Numbered from the stretch's first letter, positions 10,066-19,233 are shown. The stretch: DNA of 57,661 nt from Chara braunii (GCA_003427395.1 BFEA01000189.1:1538120-1595780), one strand, 5' to 3'. Numbers and translations are program-made. The notes: generated by a model not told the origin, from the sequence alone.

Positions 10066-10898
10066 ACGCCATCCGCCCCATTCGGTGGTTCACCCTCATG
10101 CGAGCTAGGCCTGCAAAGCTGGCCTCGCTACAATGGCAGATAGAACACCGTTGCCTCCCCACCAATGACTGGCTGATAGATCACACATACCTGGAACAGA
10201 AAGGCCTGGAGCTCCCATGGTGTAAGTCGTGTCACACGGCGCTACCCCCCCGCAAGATCACGGAAACAATTGAACACATATTCTTGCAGTGTTCGGGGGC
10301 TGTCCTTACATGGCGATGGTGAGACAAAATCTGGAACCTGCTGGGTACGGGCTCTACCTGGCCATGGGACTGGAGAGCGATTCTATGCGAAACATGGACC
10401 TCCCCCTGGGATAGTTCCGTCGAAAATAACATGTTTAAGATAGGGAGGAGAGCCATCATGTGGGCCATCTGGAGGAGACGCTGCATACATGCCATGGAAG
10501 GGGTCCGCATAGCCGAGGAGGAAATGACGGACATGGTCAAACAATATGTGCACCAGGATCTTATGGCACAATGGCAGAAAGTTAAAAGTCAGCTGGATCT
10601 GTTCCAGACACAGAAAGACATAAAACAAAAAATCCAACAATTTTCAAGGGACTGGCTGGGCAGCAAGAACGGAGGTCAGATCGCCTTCATCGAGTGGGAC
10701 GGCGACTTCACCCAGGAAGGTAACGAAGGCATTGATGACGGTAATCCAGAGACGATCAAGAGAGATTATCATATCTGTTTCAGAGATTGGACAACGGTGG
10801 ATCCAAGAATTCCATTGCGGCCTCCCTCGGACTTTCCTGACCCCTTTACCCCCCATCAGCGGACCATGGTAGACATGCAATGGTATCGGGTGGTATGA
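9999..10898 (+). pseudogene. LINE-A ORF2 C-terminus with zinc-finger region
   Basis: 9999-10322 encodes LASLQWQIEHRCLPTNDWLI, DHTYLEQKGLELPWCKSCH and the His/Cys segment ETIEHIFLQCSGAVLTWRW. TGA at 10320-10322 follows, where LINE-B reads a second Trp (RWWD). The sequence continues in another frame (10431-10898) with GRRAIMWAIWRRRCIHAMEG, a charged helical stretch and the terminal TMVDMQWYRVV before the stop. It matches LINE-B 3744-4631 in order. Confidence 0.85.
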
Positions 10899-11253
10899 GT
10901 AGGCCAGCAGTGTCAATAGAAGGGGTACCTCAAAGGCAGGGGGTGGGAGGAACCAGGGTGTGATAGCAGATATCTGGCACCAGGTTCAGGGTGAAGAGGT
11001 TCCCCCCCTCCCAACATCCTGCGCAGTCAATCCCCTGGACCCCAGGGTTATCAATGCTGGCAGGAATATCCCACACCTCGTTTTCTGATGTGATTCGAAT
11101 TCTGTCCATGTAAGGGACGATGGACCCGTTTTCCAGCACGTGTTGCTCCCCACCAATAGATGGAGCCATCCCCAGGTGCTAGCGGTGTCTGCTCTTATCA
11201 GCACCACTAGCACTGACGGGTTCGTGTTTAAAAATAATAATAAAAAAAAAAAA
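10899..11253 (+). other. LINE-A 3' UTR and A-rich tail
   Basis: This is the reference copy of the 3' end found in fragments at 1190, 2104, 2690, 12290, 53386 and 55120. Landmarks are CCTGCGCAGTCAATCCCC (11029), TTTCCAGCACGTGTTGCTCC (11132), CACCAATAGATGGAGCC (11153), GTGTCTGCTCTTATCAGCAC (11187), then the A-rich tail 11229-11253. Confidence 0.85.
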
Positions 11254-11254
11254 C

Positions 11255-11266
11255 ATCAACAAGGAC
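11255..11266 (+). repeat. Target-site duplication, right copy (12 bp)
   Basis: ATCAACAAGGAC, identical to 8373-8384, follows the LINE-A A-tail directly. Confidence 0.95.
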
Positions 11267-11498
11267 GACAGAGGATACTTTCAAGGAGTTCACATCTCGG
11301 GAAGATATTGCCATTGTCTTGATCAGCCAGTTTGTGGCTAAGATGATTCACTTCGCTATTGATAGCTACCGGAAGCCTGACCCCACAATTCTGGAAATTC
11401 CGAGCAAGGATCACCCCTACAACCCGTCCCAAGATTCTATCCTGTCGCGGGTGCAGCATCTTTTCCAAGCAGACAGTGGCAGTGCCATCCGCTTCTAA
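11255..11498 (+). pseudogene. VHA-F: V-type H+-ATPase subunit F, C-terminal part
   Basis: Continues the frame interrupted at 8384: TEDTFKEFTSREDIAIVLIS, QFVAKMIHFAIDSY, PTILEIPSKDHPYNPSQDSI, LSRVQHLFQADSGSA, stop TAA 11496-11498. These are the conserved middle and C-terminus of plant subunit F, with no stop, frameshift or missing motif. Selection appears to have kept both halves until recently. The first four codons of this interval repeat the target duplication. Downstream there is a likely 3' UTR intron. Confidence 0.93.
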
Positions 11499-11508
11499 GC
11501 CGCGAGGA

Positions 11509-11570
11509 GTAAGTTGCGACTTTCCTTCTTTCTAACCTGGTGACGAAGTCGACATGCTTTTGGTCTGCAG
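11509..11570 (+). other. Possible 62 nt intron in the V-ATPase F 3' UTR
   Basis: Donor GTAAGT at 11509, a branch-like CTAAC at 11532 and acceptor CTGCAG ending at 11570. If real, it argues against the frame being a fully processed retrocopy. An AATAAA lies further on at 11909. Confidence 0.4.
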
Positions 11571-12289
11571 CTTTCCCTTTCCCTCACTGTGTTGCAAGGA
11601 GAGAGGAGTTCCCAGGGCTTGTGTGGACATCTATCAGTGCGTTTGAGTGTGTGCACCTGCACCAAGCGTAAAGGAGGTACGCAGACAAGGGGGTGAGGTG
11701 AGGGGAGGGAACATAAGGGGTGAGGGTGGGGGGAGGGAAAATATAGTGGAGTGTGAAAGTCAGGGGTCTTGAAAAGCCAGCTGCTTTGTCTGAATTCTGT
11801 AGCTTTGGAGATTCATTCTTCAAGCTTTCTGCAAACAGCATTGTACAGACCAGATACAAAGTGATGGCCACCTTCTCCATCACACTGTTTCTTTGCCTTT
11901 TCGGCCTCAATAAATAATACTCTTTTTTTTTTTTTGACAAAGACACACTGGCAGCCTCAGCCAGCTTAGCTTATGAGATCCTCAGAAAAAGTCACTGTGC
12001 TGGAAACCGGGCCCAGCGGAGAATCAAGGGATCTAACTGATACAATCACATTCAGAATTAATTTCCCGGATAGGAAAGCAAACAGTGAACTAGACAAAAC
12101 AACAAAACGAAAACAGTGTCCCACATCCCCAGAACAGCAGCCGGCTCCAGAGAAAAGTGGTTTCCTTGAAGAAAATTCACCGGCACTGGAGCTAACGGCA
12201 AGAGAAACCTCGTACGCTGACATCTCGCACGTATCCGCAAATGACCATTTCTCATTTTATGTGTGTTCATCCTTGCAACAGGATCATAC
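11571..12289. other. Intergenic or 3' UTR; no second gene recognised
   Basis: Includes AATAAA at 11909, a T-run (11923-11935) and CTGGAAACCGGGCCCAGCG at 12000-12018, a scrap of the LINE-A 3' end in minus orientation. An open frame at 11973-12335 has no recognisable domain. Confidence 0.45.
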
Positions 12290-12449
12290 CTTTTTTTTTC
12301 TTTTTTTTTTAAATAACCTCCCAGTGGCTTGCTAGAAGTGTTGATATGAGCAATCACTTCTAGCTGTCCTGGGAGGGTCCGTCTATTAGTGGGGAGCTGT
12401 GCTGGGGCCATGCTAATCATCTTTCTCTGTATCTGCGTAGCACACATGT
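12290..12449 (-). mobile_element. U6-LINE chimeric retrocopy
   Basis: Read on the minus strand: a U6 snRNA core fragment, then the LINE-A 3' end (AGCTCCCCACTAATAGACGG, CAATAGATGG in the reference), then an A-rich tail (complement of 12291-12311). U6 and LINE sequences abut near 12406-12412. This order (U6 then LINE 3' end then poly-A) is that of chimeric retrotranscripts made by template switching during target-primed reverse transcription, known from mammalian L1. No clear target duplication is seen. Confidence 0.6.
12411..12443 (-). pseudogene. U6 snRNA core fragment
   Basis: The minus strand carries GATACAGAGAA, then a 4 nt insertion, then GATTAGCATGGCCCC. That is the near-invariant U6 centre, including the ACAGAGA box that contacts the 5' splice site and the AGC triad. 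Only about 30 nt are present, so it is not a gene. Confidence 0.75.
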
Positions 12450-12628
12450 TTGGCACCCCACTGTGCATCTGAACATGTTCGGCCGCTCGGCTGAGCGAGA
12501 ACCGAACAAGATCCGCAAAGCGCAAAAAAAAAAAAGGGGGCGGGGCTGCCAAACGCGCCCTCGTGTGGCCGGTACCGGGGCCATTTCGGTCATTCTGGTC
12601 CCCCGGGGGGGGCATAGTGGGCAGCAAC

Positions 12629-12630
<2 letters not shown>

Positions 12631-12694
<64 letters not shown>

Positions 12695-12842
12695 NNNNNN
12701 NNNNNNNNNNNNNNNNNNNNNNNNNNNNNNNNNNNNNNNNNNNNNNNNNNNNNNNNNNNNNNNNNNNNNNNNNNNNNNNNNNNNNNNNNNNNNNNNNNNN
12801 NNNNNNNNNNNNNNNNNNNNNNNNNNNNNNNNNNNNNNNNNN

Positions 12843-12871
<29 letters not shown>
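12631..12871. repeat. GT microsatellite containing a 148 n assembly gap
   Basis: (GT)n from 12631, n from 12695 to 12842, then (GT)n to 12871 and impure GT to 12930. The true length is unknown. Confidence 0.95.
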
Positions 12872-12875
<4 letters not shown>

Positions 12876-12964
12876 CGTGAGTGCTTGTGTGTGTGCATGT
12901 GTGTGTGCGTGTGTGTGATTATGTGTTTGTGTGCAGCAAATGCAGCAGCCGCATCAACAGATGT

Positions 12965-13064
12965 GTGTGTGTGTTGTTTTAAAAGACCCCAGATTCTCTC
13001 TCTCATTCCCTTCACACATCATCACAAGCCATCCATAACGAAAAGGCATAGATAGGCAATATAA
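12965..13064. repeat. About 100 bp direct repeat, copy 1 (copy 2 at 14287-14382)
   Basis: Shared blocks include GTGTTGTTTTAAA(A/G)GAC, CAGATTCTC and ATCATCACAAGCCATCCATA. Both copies adjoin a GT microsatellite, so they may be two insertions of one element or a segmental duplication. Confidence 0.85.
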
Positions 13065-13439
13065 TAGAAAATGCAAGGTTGGCCACATTTGTGTGGTTCA
13101 GCGCCTAGTGCCCACACACCCGTCTGCTGCCAAAGAGGCACACTTGCACATAAACAATAGCGGTGCTTTCATGTGGGACCAGTCATCCGCTTTTTTTTTT
13201 GTTCGGCCTATGAGAGCATGAATGGTTTAGGAATGGGAATACCAATGTCTTGACGACGAACAAGGCCATCTGCTGTATGTAGATATGTATTTGGGATTTC
13301 GTTCTTTGCAGGCAAGAGTGTTTTGATATCCTGGTTGGTCTTGTCCCATTGTTTGGCCTATGAAGTTGGGGGCGGGCCTTACATGTGGGCTTGTCATCCA
13401 GGATCTCGTTGCCCCCTGTTTTGTTATATTTGGCTGTCC
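13065..13439. other. Intergenic, no gene recognised
   Basis: A poly-T run at 13191-13200; nothing else is supported. Confidence 0.4.
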
Positions 13440-13561
13440 CCTTCCTCTTTTCTTTGTCTCTTGCCTTTTGACTGTGTGCAAGTGGGTCGATATGACACAC
13501 GGGGGTGGGGGCAGCCGCCACTCAACCTCCATCCACGTGGCCGGCCTTGTATGCAAGAGGT
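13440..13561 (+). repeat. About 115 bp dispersed repeat, copy in plus orientation
   Basis: Matches the minus strand of 14828-14940. Shared landmarks are CAAGTGGG, CTCAACTTCATC or CTCAACCTCCATC, and GGC(G/C)(A/G)GCCTTGTA followed by GAGAGG or AAGAGG. Confidence 0.7.
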
Positions 13562-14286
13562 TCTGAACAGGGGGAGTTGTAAGAAGATACAAAATGAATT
13601 GATATCTTTTTTGTTTCCTTTTGTTTTTGCTTTTGCACTCTGGTAACTTTGTGACAATATAATATAATTGAATTAATTTGAATATATATTTCAAATCTTA
13701 AGGGGACGGAGGGCAGAAGGCAACTTACCTAAGACAGAAGACTACTCCAGCAAGAAGGCACCGACCCGACCCCCTCAAAGGTCTGAAAAAACTTGGAGAG
13801 CCTTCCACATCGGCCCACAAAACCAAAAACTCATTTATAAAAAACAAACAGATAAAACAGCATTGGCATTCCTGACATTCATCTCAAACTACACACTCGC
13901 ATCACTGCCAAAGAGGAGGAAGAAGATAAGAGACAACTTACCTAAGACAATCGGGTTAACCATATTTATTACCATCATAGGTCTTTGGGACTTTATTTCA
14001 TTTTGGGTGGATAATCGATTGTATTTTATTTACTTATTGAGTTTTCTATTTATTCATCTCGAAAGAGACGTAAGAACCAACTAATACATTCCCCCCAAAG
14101 AGAACTTGTGGCCACCCGTAAGCATCCAAACAGCCCATGCTCTAAAGCAGGGCAAAGAATTAGGCCGTGTATAATCAACAAAACAGACAAGACATATCCA
14201 ACCACAAAAAGAGAGAATAGCTCGCTAGTACGAGCCCGATCCTAGCCGCTCAAATCTGCCAAGACAGAGAGCTAGCAAGACCGGAA
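13562..14286. other. AT-rich intergenic sequence
   Basis: Contains a short repeat, CAACTTACCTAAGACA, at 13720 and 13933. No gene or RNA is supported. Confidence 0.5.
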
Positions 14287-14377
14287 TGTGTGTTGTTTTA
14301 AAGGACAACAGATTCTCCCTCTCATTGCCTTAACAAATCATCACAAGCCATCCATAACGAAAAAGCATAGATAACGA

Positions 14378-14382
<5 letters not shown>
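14287..14382. repeat. About 100 bp direct repeat, copy 2
   Basis: Second copy of 12965-13064. It runs directly into the GT microsatellite at 14380. Confidence 0.85.

Positions 14383-14431
<49 letters not shown>
14380..14431. repeat. GT microsatellite (about 26 units)
   Basis: Pure (TG)n. Confidence 0.98.
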
Positions 14432-14432
<1 letters not shown>

Positions 14433-14827
14433 CAGGAGTGATGGGCAATGCCCCCCCGAGCCCCCCGAGCCCTATATATATAATAATAATAAAATCATAA
14501 AAAATAATAAAAATGTTTGGGCTCGGTTGATTTTGGGCCACGTTTGGGCTAGGTAGCGAGCATTCGGGTGCGGTCTCCAAGCCCGAACGCGATGCTACGC
14601 AGCTCTGTATCGTTCCAATTTTAACAGATTTCCTGAAGGACAGCAACTGTATACATTGTCACATATCTATGAACTCCCTTCTGTATCCCAATTTTAACGG
14701 ATTTCCTGAAGCGTAGTTTGCGAAACAAATGGTGAAAGTAAAAAAACAAGACCAACATGAGGGGCACACCGAAACCATTCATTTTTCTAATTCTTCTTTT
14801 TTGAACTCCCCCTTCACCGTGCCTCTC

Positions 14828-14940
14828 ACGTACAAGGCTCGCCACATTGATGAAGTTGAGCGCGAGCTGCCTGCATCCCCATGTGCCATAACAGCCCACT
14901 TGTACGCTGTGAGAAGAGGCAGAGTAAAAGGGGAAAGGAT
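14828..14940 (-). repeat. About 115 bp dispersed repeat, copy in minus orientation
   Basis: Inverted partner of 13440-13561, about 75 percent identical by eye. Confidence 0.7.
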
Positions 14941-15077
14941 AAACACAGGGAAGAGAGATGGAGAGAAGACAAACAAAGAGCGACAAAGGTACAGAGTGTG
15001 GAATGAAGATGAAGGCAAAGGAGAGGATAAGAAAAGGATCAAGAACGAGTGTTTCTTTGACGACAGAGAGGACATAC

Positions 15078-15355
15078 CTTGTAAGGATGAGGTGGATGAA
15101 CACTGGAAGACCTAGCTGAGCATTCTCAGTACAACACTTCCCAAGATGGCTGGCATTGAGCATGCCCACCATACACTCACGACAAATGGCATGTCCGTTA
15201 CAGGCCAAAATAAAGGAAGAACGTTCACCACAAAAGACCATGCATTCAGTATAGCGCCCATGACCACGAAATGGACATGTAGTGTCTGGATGCCGAGGGT
15301 GGCCGCAGTCAGGAACAGAGGGACAGTCCTCTACACGCATGGATGCAGAAACCAT
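15078..15355 (-). CDS. Possible exon, Cys/His-rich RING-like domain
   Basis: From ATG 15355 the minus frame reads CPSVPDCGHPRHPDTTCPFR, then ECMVFCGERSSFILACNGHA, ICRECMVGML and GKC. The spacing C-x3-C...C-x2-H-x2-C-x2-C resembles a RING-type zinc finger, the domain of many ubiquitin E3 ligases. The preceding CPSVPDCGHP cluster could bind a second zinc. A good donor (CAAG then GTATGT) ends the exon at 15078. No partner exon is certain. The overlapping plus-strand frame has no domain. It may be a real partial gene or an old fragment. Confidence 0.4.
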
Positions 15356-16018
15356 GTCATTTTAGTGATCGTGACAGAGATGATGGCGGCTACAGCCGAG
15401 TGTAACAGTGTTTGTAGTTGTGCAAAGGAGAACGTCGCAGACCGTCGGTACATTGTCCTGCTGCATCATGGGGCCAGAGGAATGATCGTCGACATAAAGA
15501 GATTGCGGACGGTTTGGTGTGGCAAGAAAACGGCATCATTATGTAAGAAATCAGTAAAACATCAGTCACGGCGCAGACCATGACGCCGTTGTCCCACAGC
15601 TCCCAGTGGTCAGAGGCATGTACAATGGCCATGTAAATGGCCAGGTACGTGCACAACGCAGCCAGAGATTTGGGATGGAGGAATAAACCACTCACCTGCT
15701 CAAGCATTGAGTAGTCCAAGTTGGCAGTCCCTCATTGCTACTTGTAGGACAGCAATGGTAAAACCTCTTTCCCTGGTATAATTACAATGCTCTGGCTGTA
15801 GGCTGAGAAGATCAGCATCAAGCTGAAGGGCAATTGCAAGGAAGTCTGACAATGCATAAAACGGGCAGTGAAGAATGTGAAGACAGATATTAGTTGCAGT
15901 CAGACCACAGAGATTGGTAAGGACCTCAGGCTGGTGTGCCGAATGCTGGCCAACAATTTGCGGATCACCCAGATGGCATTGCAAGCCCAAAATATCTTCG
16001 GCTGTTTGCTGGCCAACC
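15356..16018 (-). other. Open minus-strand stretches, possible exons, not recognised
   Basis: Minus frames at 15390-15719 (hydrophobic, AALCTYLAIYMAIVHASDHW) and 15700-15990 (EVLTNLCGLTATNICLHILH) are open. A strong donor GTGAGT follows GAGCAG near 15690-15700. They could be exons of the RING-like gene, but I recognise no domain. Confidence 0.25.
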
Positions 16019-16349
16019 GTATATATCGGCAAACAGAGCTGCGCGGCAAACCGTAGGCAGAGAGGGAGAAGAGGACAACAAACGAGGGGTGGTGACAAAC
16101 TGTTTCGTCGGAGTTTCACCGACTCATCAGGAGGCTGAACTCTCAACAGTCTGCAGAATCCCCTAATTGATTACACTGCAAGCGATAATCCACCTTAACC
16201 CCAGCTGTGGCTAAGCATCAACGACTCCCCGGCAACTGATACCCCTCTGAGGAGGTGGGGACCACCAACCACTGCTGCCCTCAAGGTGCATGTGATGAAC
16301 ATCAAAGCAGACTAGCACTCACCCACACCAGAAGGAGAACTCCACAGAC
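16019..16349 (-). repeat. Retrozyme 3' LTR-like repeat
   Basis: Downstream copy containing the hammerhead 16095-16154. Its outer end reads GATATATAC on the minus strand, as in the other copy. Confidence 0.85.
16095..16154 (-). ncRNA. Hammerhead ribozyme, type III, copy 1
   Basis: Same organisation as 16611-16670: CTGATGA (16130-16124), stem II GTCGG/CCGAC, GAAA (16106-16103), predicted cleavage between 16145 and 16144, stem III 9 pairs. Two differences from the other copy: one base in loop II, and an A for G that reduces stem I to 3 bp. Both fall outside the catalytic core. Confidence 0.88.
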
Positions 16350-16350
16350 T

Positions 16351-16534
16351 GTCGGTTCGCACCCCCCATCACAAGCCAGCAAAACACTCACGAAACAACA
16401 AAAGGTCTGTCGCAGCCAAAAAATACACTCCAGATATGGCACTGGAGGCACAGCATGGCCGCGCAGTGACGGCCCCGACCACTGCCGCTCGACCTGACCG
16501 GAGAAAACCGTAGCAGGGTGCTAGCAAAGTCGCG
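16351..16534 (-). other. Retrozyme internal segment
   Basis: 184 bp between the two repeats with no open frame. It includes GCTAGCACCCTGCTACGG just inside the 5' repeat, which is not complementary to the initiator-Met tRNA end that plant LTR elements often use. Confidence 0.5.
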
Positions 16535-16870
16535 GTATATATCGTAAAACAGAGCTGCCCCGTAAACCGTAGGCAGAGAGGGAGAAGAGGACAAAAAACG
16601 AGGGGCTGCAACAAACTGTTTCGTCGGCGTTTCACCGACTCATCAGGAGGCTGAACCCTCAACAGTCTGCAGAACCCCCTAACTGATTACACTGTAATCG
16701 ATAAATCCACCTTAAGCCCGGCTGTGGTTAAGCATCAACGACTGCCCGACAACTGATACCCCTCTGAGGAGGTGGGCACCAACCACCCACCGCCCTCAAG
16801 GTCAAGGTACCTGTGACGAAAATCAAAGCAGACCACCACTCACCCACACCAGATGGAAAACTCGACAGAC
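16535..16870 (-). repeat. Retrozyme 5' LTR-like repeat
   Basis: The upstream copy in transcription direction. It contains the hammerhead 16611-16670 and differs from the other copy by scattered substitutions and a few indels (offset 516 at one end, 521 at the other). Confidence 0.85.
16611..16670 (-). ncRNA. Hammerhead ribozyme, type III, copy 2
   Basis: The minus strand gives stem III GCAGACTGT, cleavage after the T at 16661 (GTT triplet), stem I GAGG/CCTC with a 6 nt loop, CTGATGA, stem II GTCGG/CCGAC with a 7 nt loop, GAAA, and the stem III return ACAGTTTGT. All core positions of the family consensus are present. Stem III has 9 pairs (two G-U). This copy has the better stem I (4 bp). Confidence 0.88.
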
Positions 16871-18313
16871 AAATCGCAGACACTTTTTTCTTTTCTTTTC
16901 CTTTTGTGGAAGTAACTTACGTCCACAAAAGCACCATTTCGGTTTTTACGATTGACTTCTCAAACGGTTTGTTTCTCAATATCAATCAATTCCAAAACAT
17001 GTAGACTAGACTAGAACCCCACGTATTTTCGTTCTCTGCACAGTGCATACCATCTCTCATGCGACGGCCTTACCAAACAGTTGCTTTAAAAAACTTACTC
17101 AAAAACAAAAAAAAATAAATTCGAAGGCTCGAAAAAAAACAAACAAGGCCAGTGAATTTTCACAAAAATTACAAGCTATTGTAGCCCCTTGTCTGCATAG
17201 ACCACTTAGCATATCTAAAAATCTTACTCCCCAAATCCAGGAGGGCCAGGCATTTGTTTTTTATGCCTGCTGCTTGTGGACCAATTGCCCAAAGTCTGCC
17301 ACAAAAAACAGCGTAAAAGGCAATCCTCTTACCAACAAGATAAACATACAAAAAGGAAAAGTAAAAGACAAAAGAAAACATACAGAAAGAAAAAGAAAAG
17401 ACAAAAAAAAAGCAATGAAAGACTTGATATGCGGCCTAGTCCCTGGAGGACTGCCCGAAACGCACCTCCCCCCCGCCTCCCCCTCCCCTCCCCCCCAACC
17501 CTATTGTGCCATGCCCCCCTGGGGACTTCCCTGCTGCGTGCCTGGGTGCTGCTAGTAAGCCTCCCGGCCAGTAGAACAGCCCCCAAAGAGGGGGTAAGGT
17601 TGGGGGTGGGGCACTCCGTAGCAGCCTTGCTTGTTCAGGCATCTAGTGCCACAAGGGTTAGGTTGACCCTCTCTTCTCTCACCTTTTCTCCCCACTGCCT
17701 TTGTACAAAACATGCTCGCAGGTGATAAGAAACCGGACTGATGCCCCCCCGAATAGAAGGGGCTTTCAGGTATATTAAAAAAAAAAAAAAAAAAAAGGAT
17801 AGACGTCATAGCACGGTCATACCCAAACATTACAGAATCCACCATACATTGCCAGCCACGTACATGAGTAATTATAAACTTGGAAGTTGGAACTTAACAA
17901 TACGCGACAATTTCAGATAGCGCAATCCAGTGGTCTGTTGGCTGGCTGCTGGATGATCCAGCTATTAATTAGCTCATTGCATTTTGGTTAACACCACCAC
18001 CATCCTGAGACTGGCGTTTTCCTTTAGTTGGGGAGCACGGTGTTTTTTTTTCCTTACCTTGTGGCTTACCTTATAGCCAGAGCCACAGTTGAATCAACAT
18101 TCTGAATGAGAAAATCAGCATAGTATTTTTTTTTCACTATTTAGTATTTTTACATTTACCAGGCCCATCTACAAGAAAACAATTCCGGTGATTGTGGGGA
18201 AAAAAAAAAAAAAAACTGCACTCTTTCTCAACAATGTGGATCTCTTCAGTGCTGTGCACAGCTGTGTTTGCAGCGCACATTTTTTCCCTTCACGGTTGGA
18301 CTCTTAAGAGTCT
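16871..18313. other. Intergenic, low-complexity blocks, no gene recognised
   Basis: Purine-rich A/G strand near 17330-17430, a C-rich block 17460-17520, poly-A 17777-17797 and short T-runs near 18030-18040 and 18125-18135. No conserved coding frame is evident. Confidence 0.5.
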
Positions 18314-18352
18314 TTAACCCTTAACCCTTAACCCTTAGCCCTTAACCCTTAA
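18314..18352. repeat. TTAACCC heptamer array, telomere-like
   Basis: Five to six near-perfect heptamers (TTAACCC, one TTAGCCC, last TTAACTC). The complement GGGTTAA resembles but is not the usual plant telomere TTTAGGG. It is flanked by an inverted pair, CTCTTAAGAGTCT and CTCAAGAGTCT. Confidence 0.8.
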
Positions 18353-18385
18353 CTCTCAAGAGTCTCAAGTTCTCTTAACCCTTTA

Positions 18386-18832
18386 AGCTTAAAGCCTTAA
18401 ACCCAGGCTTGACCAATAGGGTTATCCTTTTCCTTCTGTTGGCACACCATATTCACTATTCAGGCCTTGGCCCTAAACAACTTCCGTGGGCTTGAACCTA
18501 GGCTTGACTCAAGAGCTTAAGAGCAGGACACTGTTGGCGCACCGTATACAATTTTTTTTATTTTTGTTCTTTTTTTTCCCAGCTTTGGAGCAATACAATT
18601 GCGAAGGTTGAGAAGACATGTTCTAGCCCATCCACCTAACTCCTCTGCTTATTCAGCCCTTGGCCGTAAACCTAGGCTTGACCAATATGTTTATGGTTAA
18701 GACTCAAAAGCGTGTCCCGTCCTCTGTTGGTAAATCATATCAGCTTTAGGATAGAGCAAAACAACTCAGAAGGCTAAGAAGAAATGTTCAAGCCCAGCCA
18801 CTGAACTCCTCTGCTTATTTTTCGGCTAGTCC
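18386..18832. repeat. Degenerate tandem repeat of a mixed ~100-170 bp unit
   Basis: AGGCTTGAC(C/T)(A/C)A recurs at about 18410, 18502 and 18674. It is followed each time by a CTGTTGG block, and downstream by ACTCCTCTGCTTATT at 18640 and 18806. At least three partial units are seen. Confidence 0.65.
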
Positions 18833-19233
18833 TCACTCATAAATGAATGAAGGCGAAGGGCAAGCATCTTCCACACGACGGGGCAGGAACCGAGGCAAAG
18901 TAAGCCCCATGCCAGAAAGAACAGCCTGCTGTTGCGATCCGTTCGAGTGCACTTTCGATGACGAATTCCAGACCTAAAAGCAGAGACGGAACCCTATTGT
19001 GTTTTCCGTGCCCTGCTTCGCATGGCCAGAAGATCGCCACCAAATTAATTCAGCGCTTGGAAATTCGAATGATGAATCTGGTAACGAAAAGGAAGTCCTA
19101 GGGCATACTCACACTAGACCTTTTGTAAATGTATTTGACTGTAATTATGGCCAGACCTGGATGAATCTGACCACAATCACGTCCACAGCTTAGTAGAAAA
19201 AAAAGTCATATAGTTTAAGTATGTCCTTGTGGC

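Larger units (their letters stand above)
8385..11254 (+). mobile_element. LINE-A: 5'-truncated LINE inserted in the V-ATPase F exon
   Basis: Begins abruptly inside the RT domain (FLFIIVTEAL), runs through RT, post-RT and zinc-finger segments to the ORF2 stop (10896-10898), a ~330 bp 3' UTR and an A-rich tail (11229-11253). It is flanked by an exact 12 bp duplication. Endonuclease, ORF1 and early RT are missing, as in typical 5'-truncated insertions. The body has several stops and frameshifts, while both host flanks and the target duplication are undamaged. Either the source copy was already defective or the insert has decayed faster than its flanks. Confidence 0.93.
16019..16870 (-). mobile_element. 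Retrozyme-like element with two hammerhead-bearing LTR-like repeats
   Basis: Two direct repeats (16535-16870 and 16019-16349; ~335 bp, ~85-90 percent identical) flank a ~185 bp internal segment. No protein is encoded. Each repeat carries one type III hammerhead ribozyme on the minus strand; the predicted cleavage sites are 516 nt apart. This is the layout described for plant retrozymes: non-autonomous elements of ~350 bp LTR-like repeats whose transcripts self-cleave to monomers that circularise. I could not place a convincing primer-binding site, TG...CA ends or flanking target duplication, so mobilisation by an LTR-type machinery is inferred only. Confidence 0.75.

Noticed and set aside
12695-12842. 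A CRISPR array or other prokaryotic repeat
   Set aside because: The repeats are eukaryotic microsatellites with assembly gaps; there are no spacers, no cas genes and nothing bacterial in the window.
12463-13055. Several open frames of alternating Cys-Val or Thr-His
   Set aside because: They are translations of a GT/AC microsatellite and an n gap.
16351-16534. Initiator-Met tRNA primer-binding site next to the retrozyme 5' repeat
   Set aside because: The expected TGGTATCAGAGC-like sequence is absent; I could not assign another tRNA.
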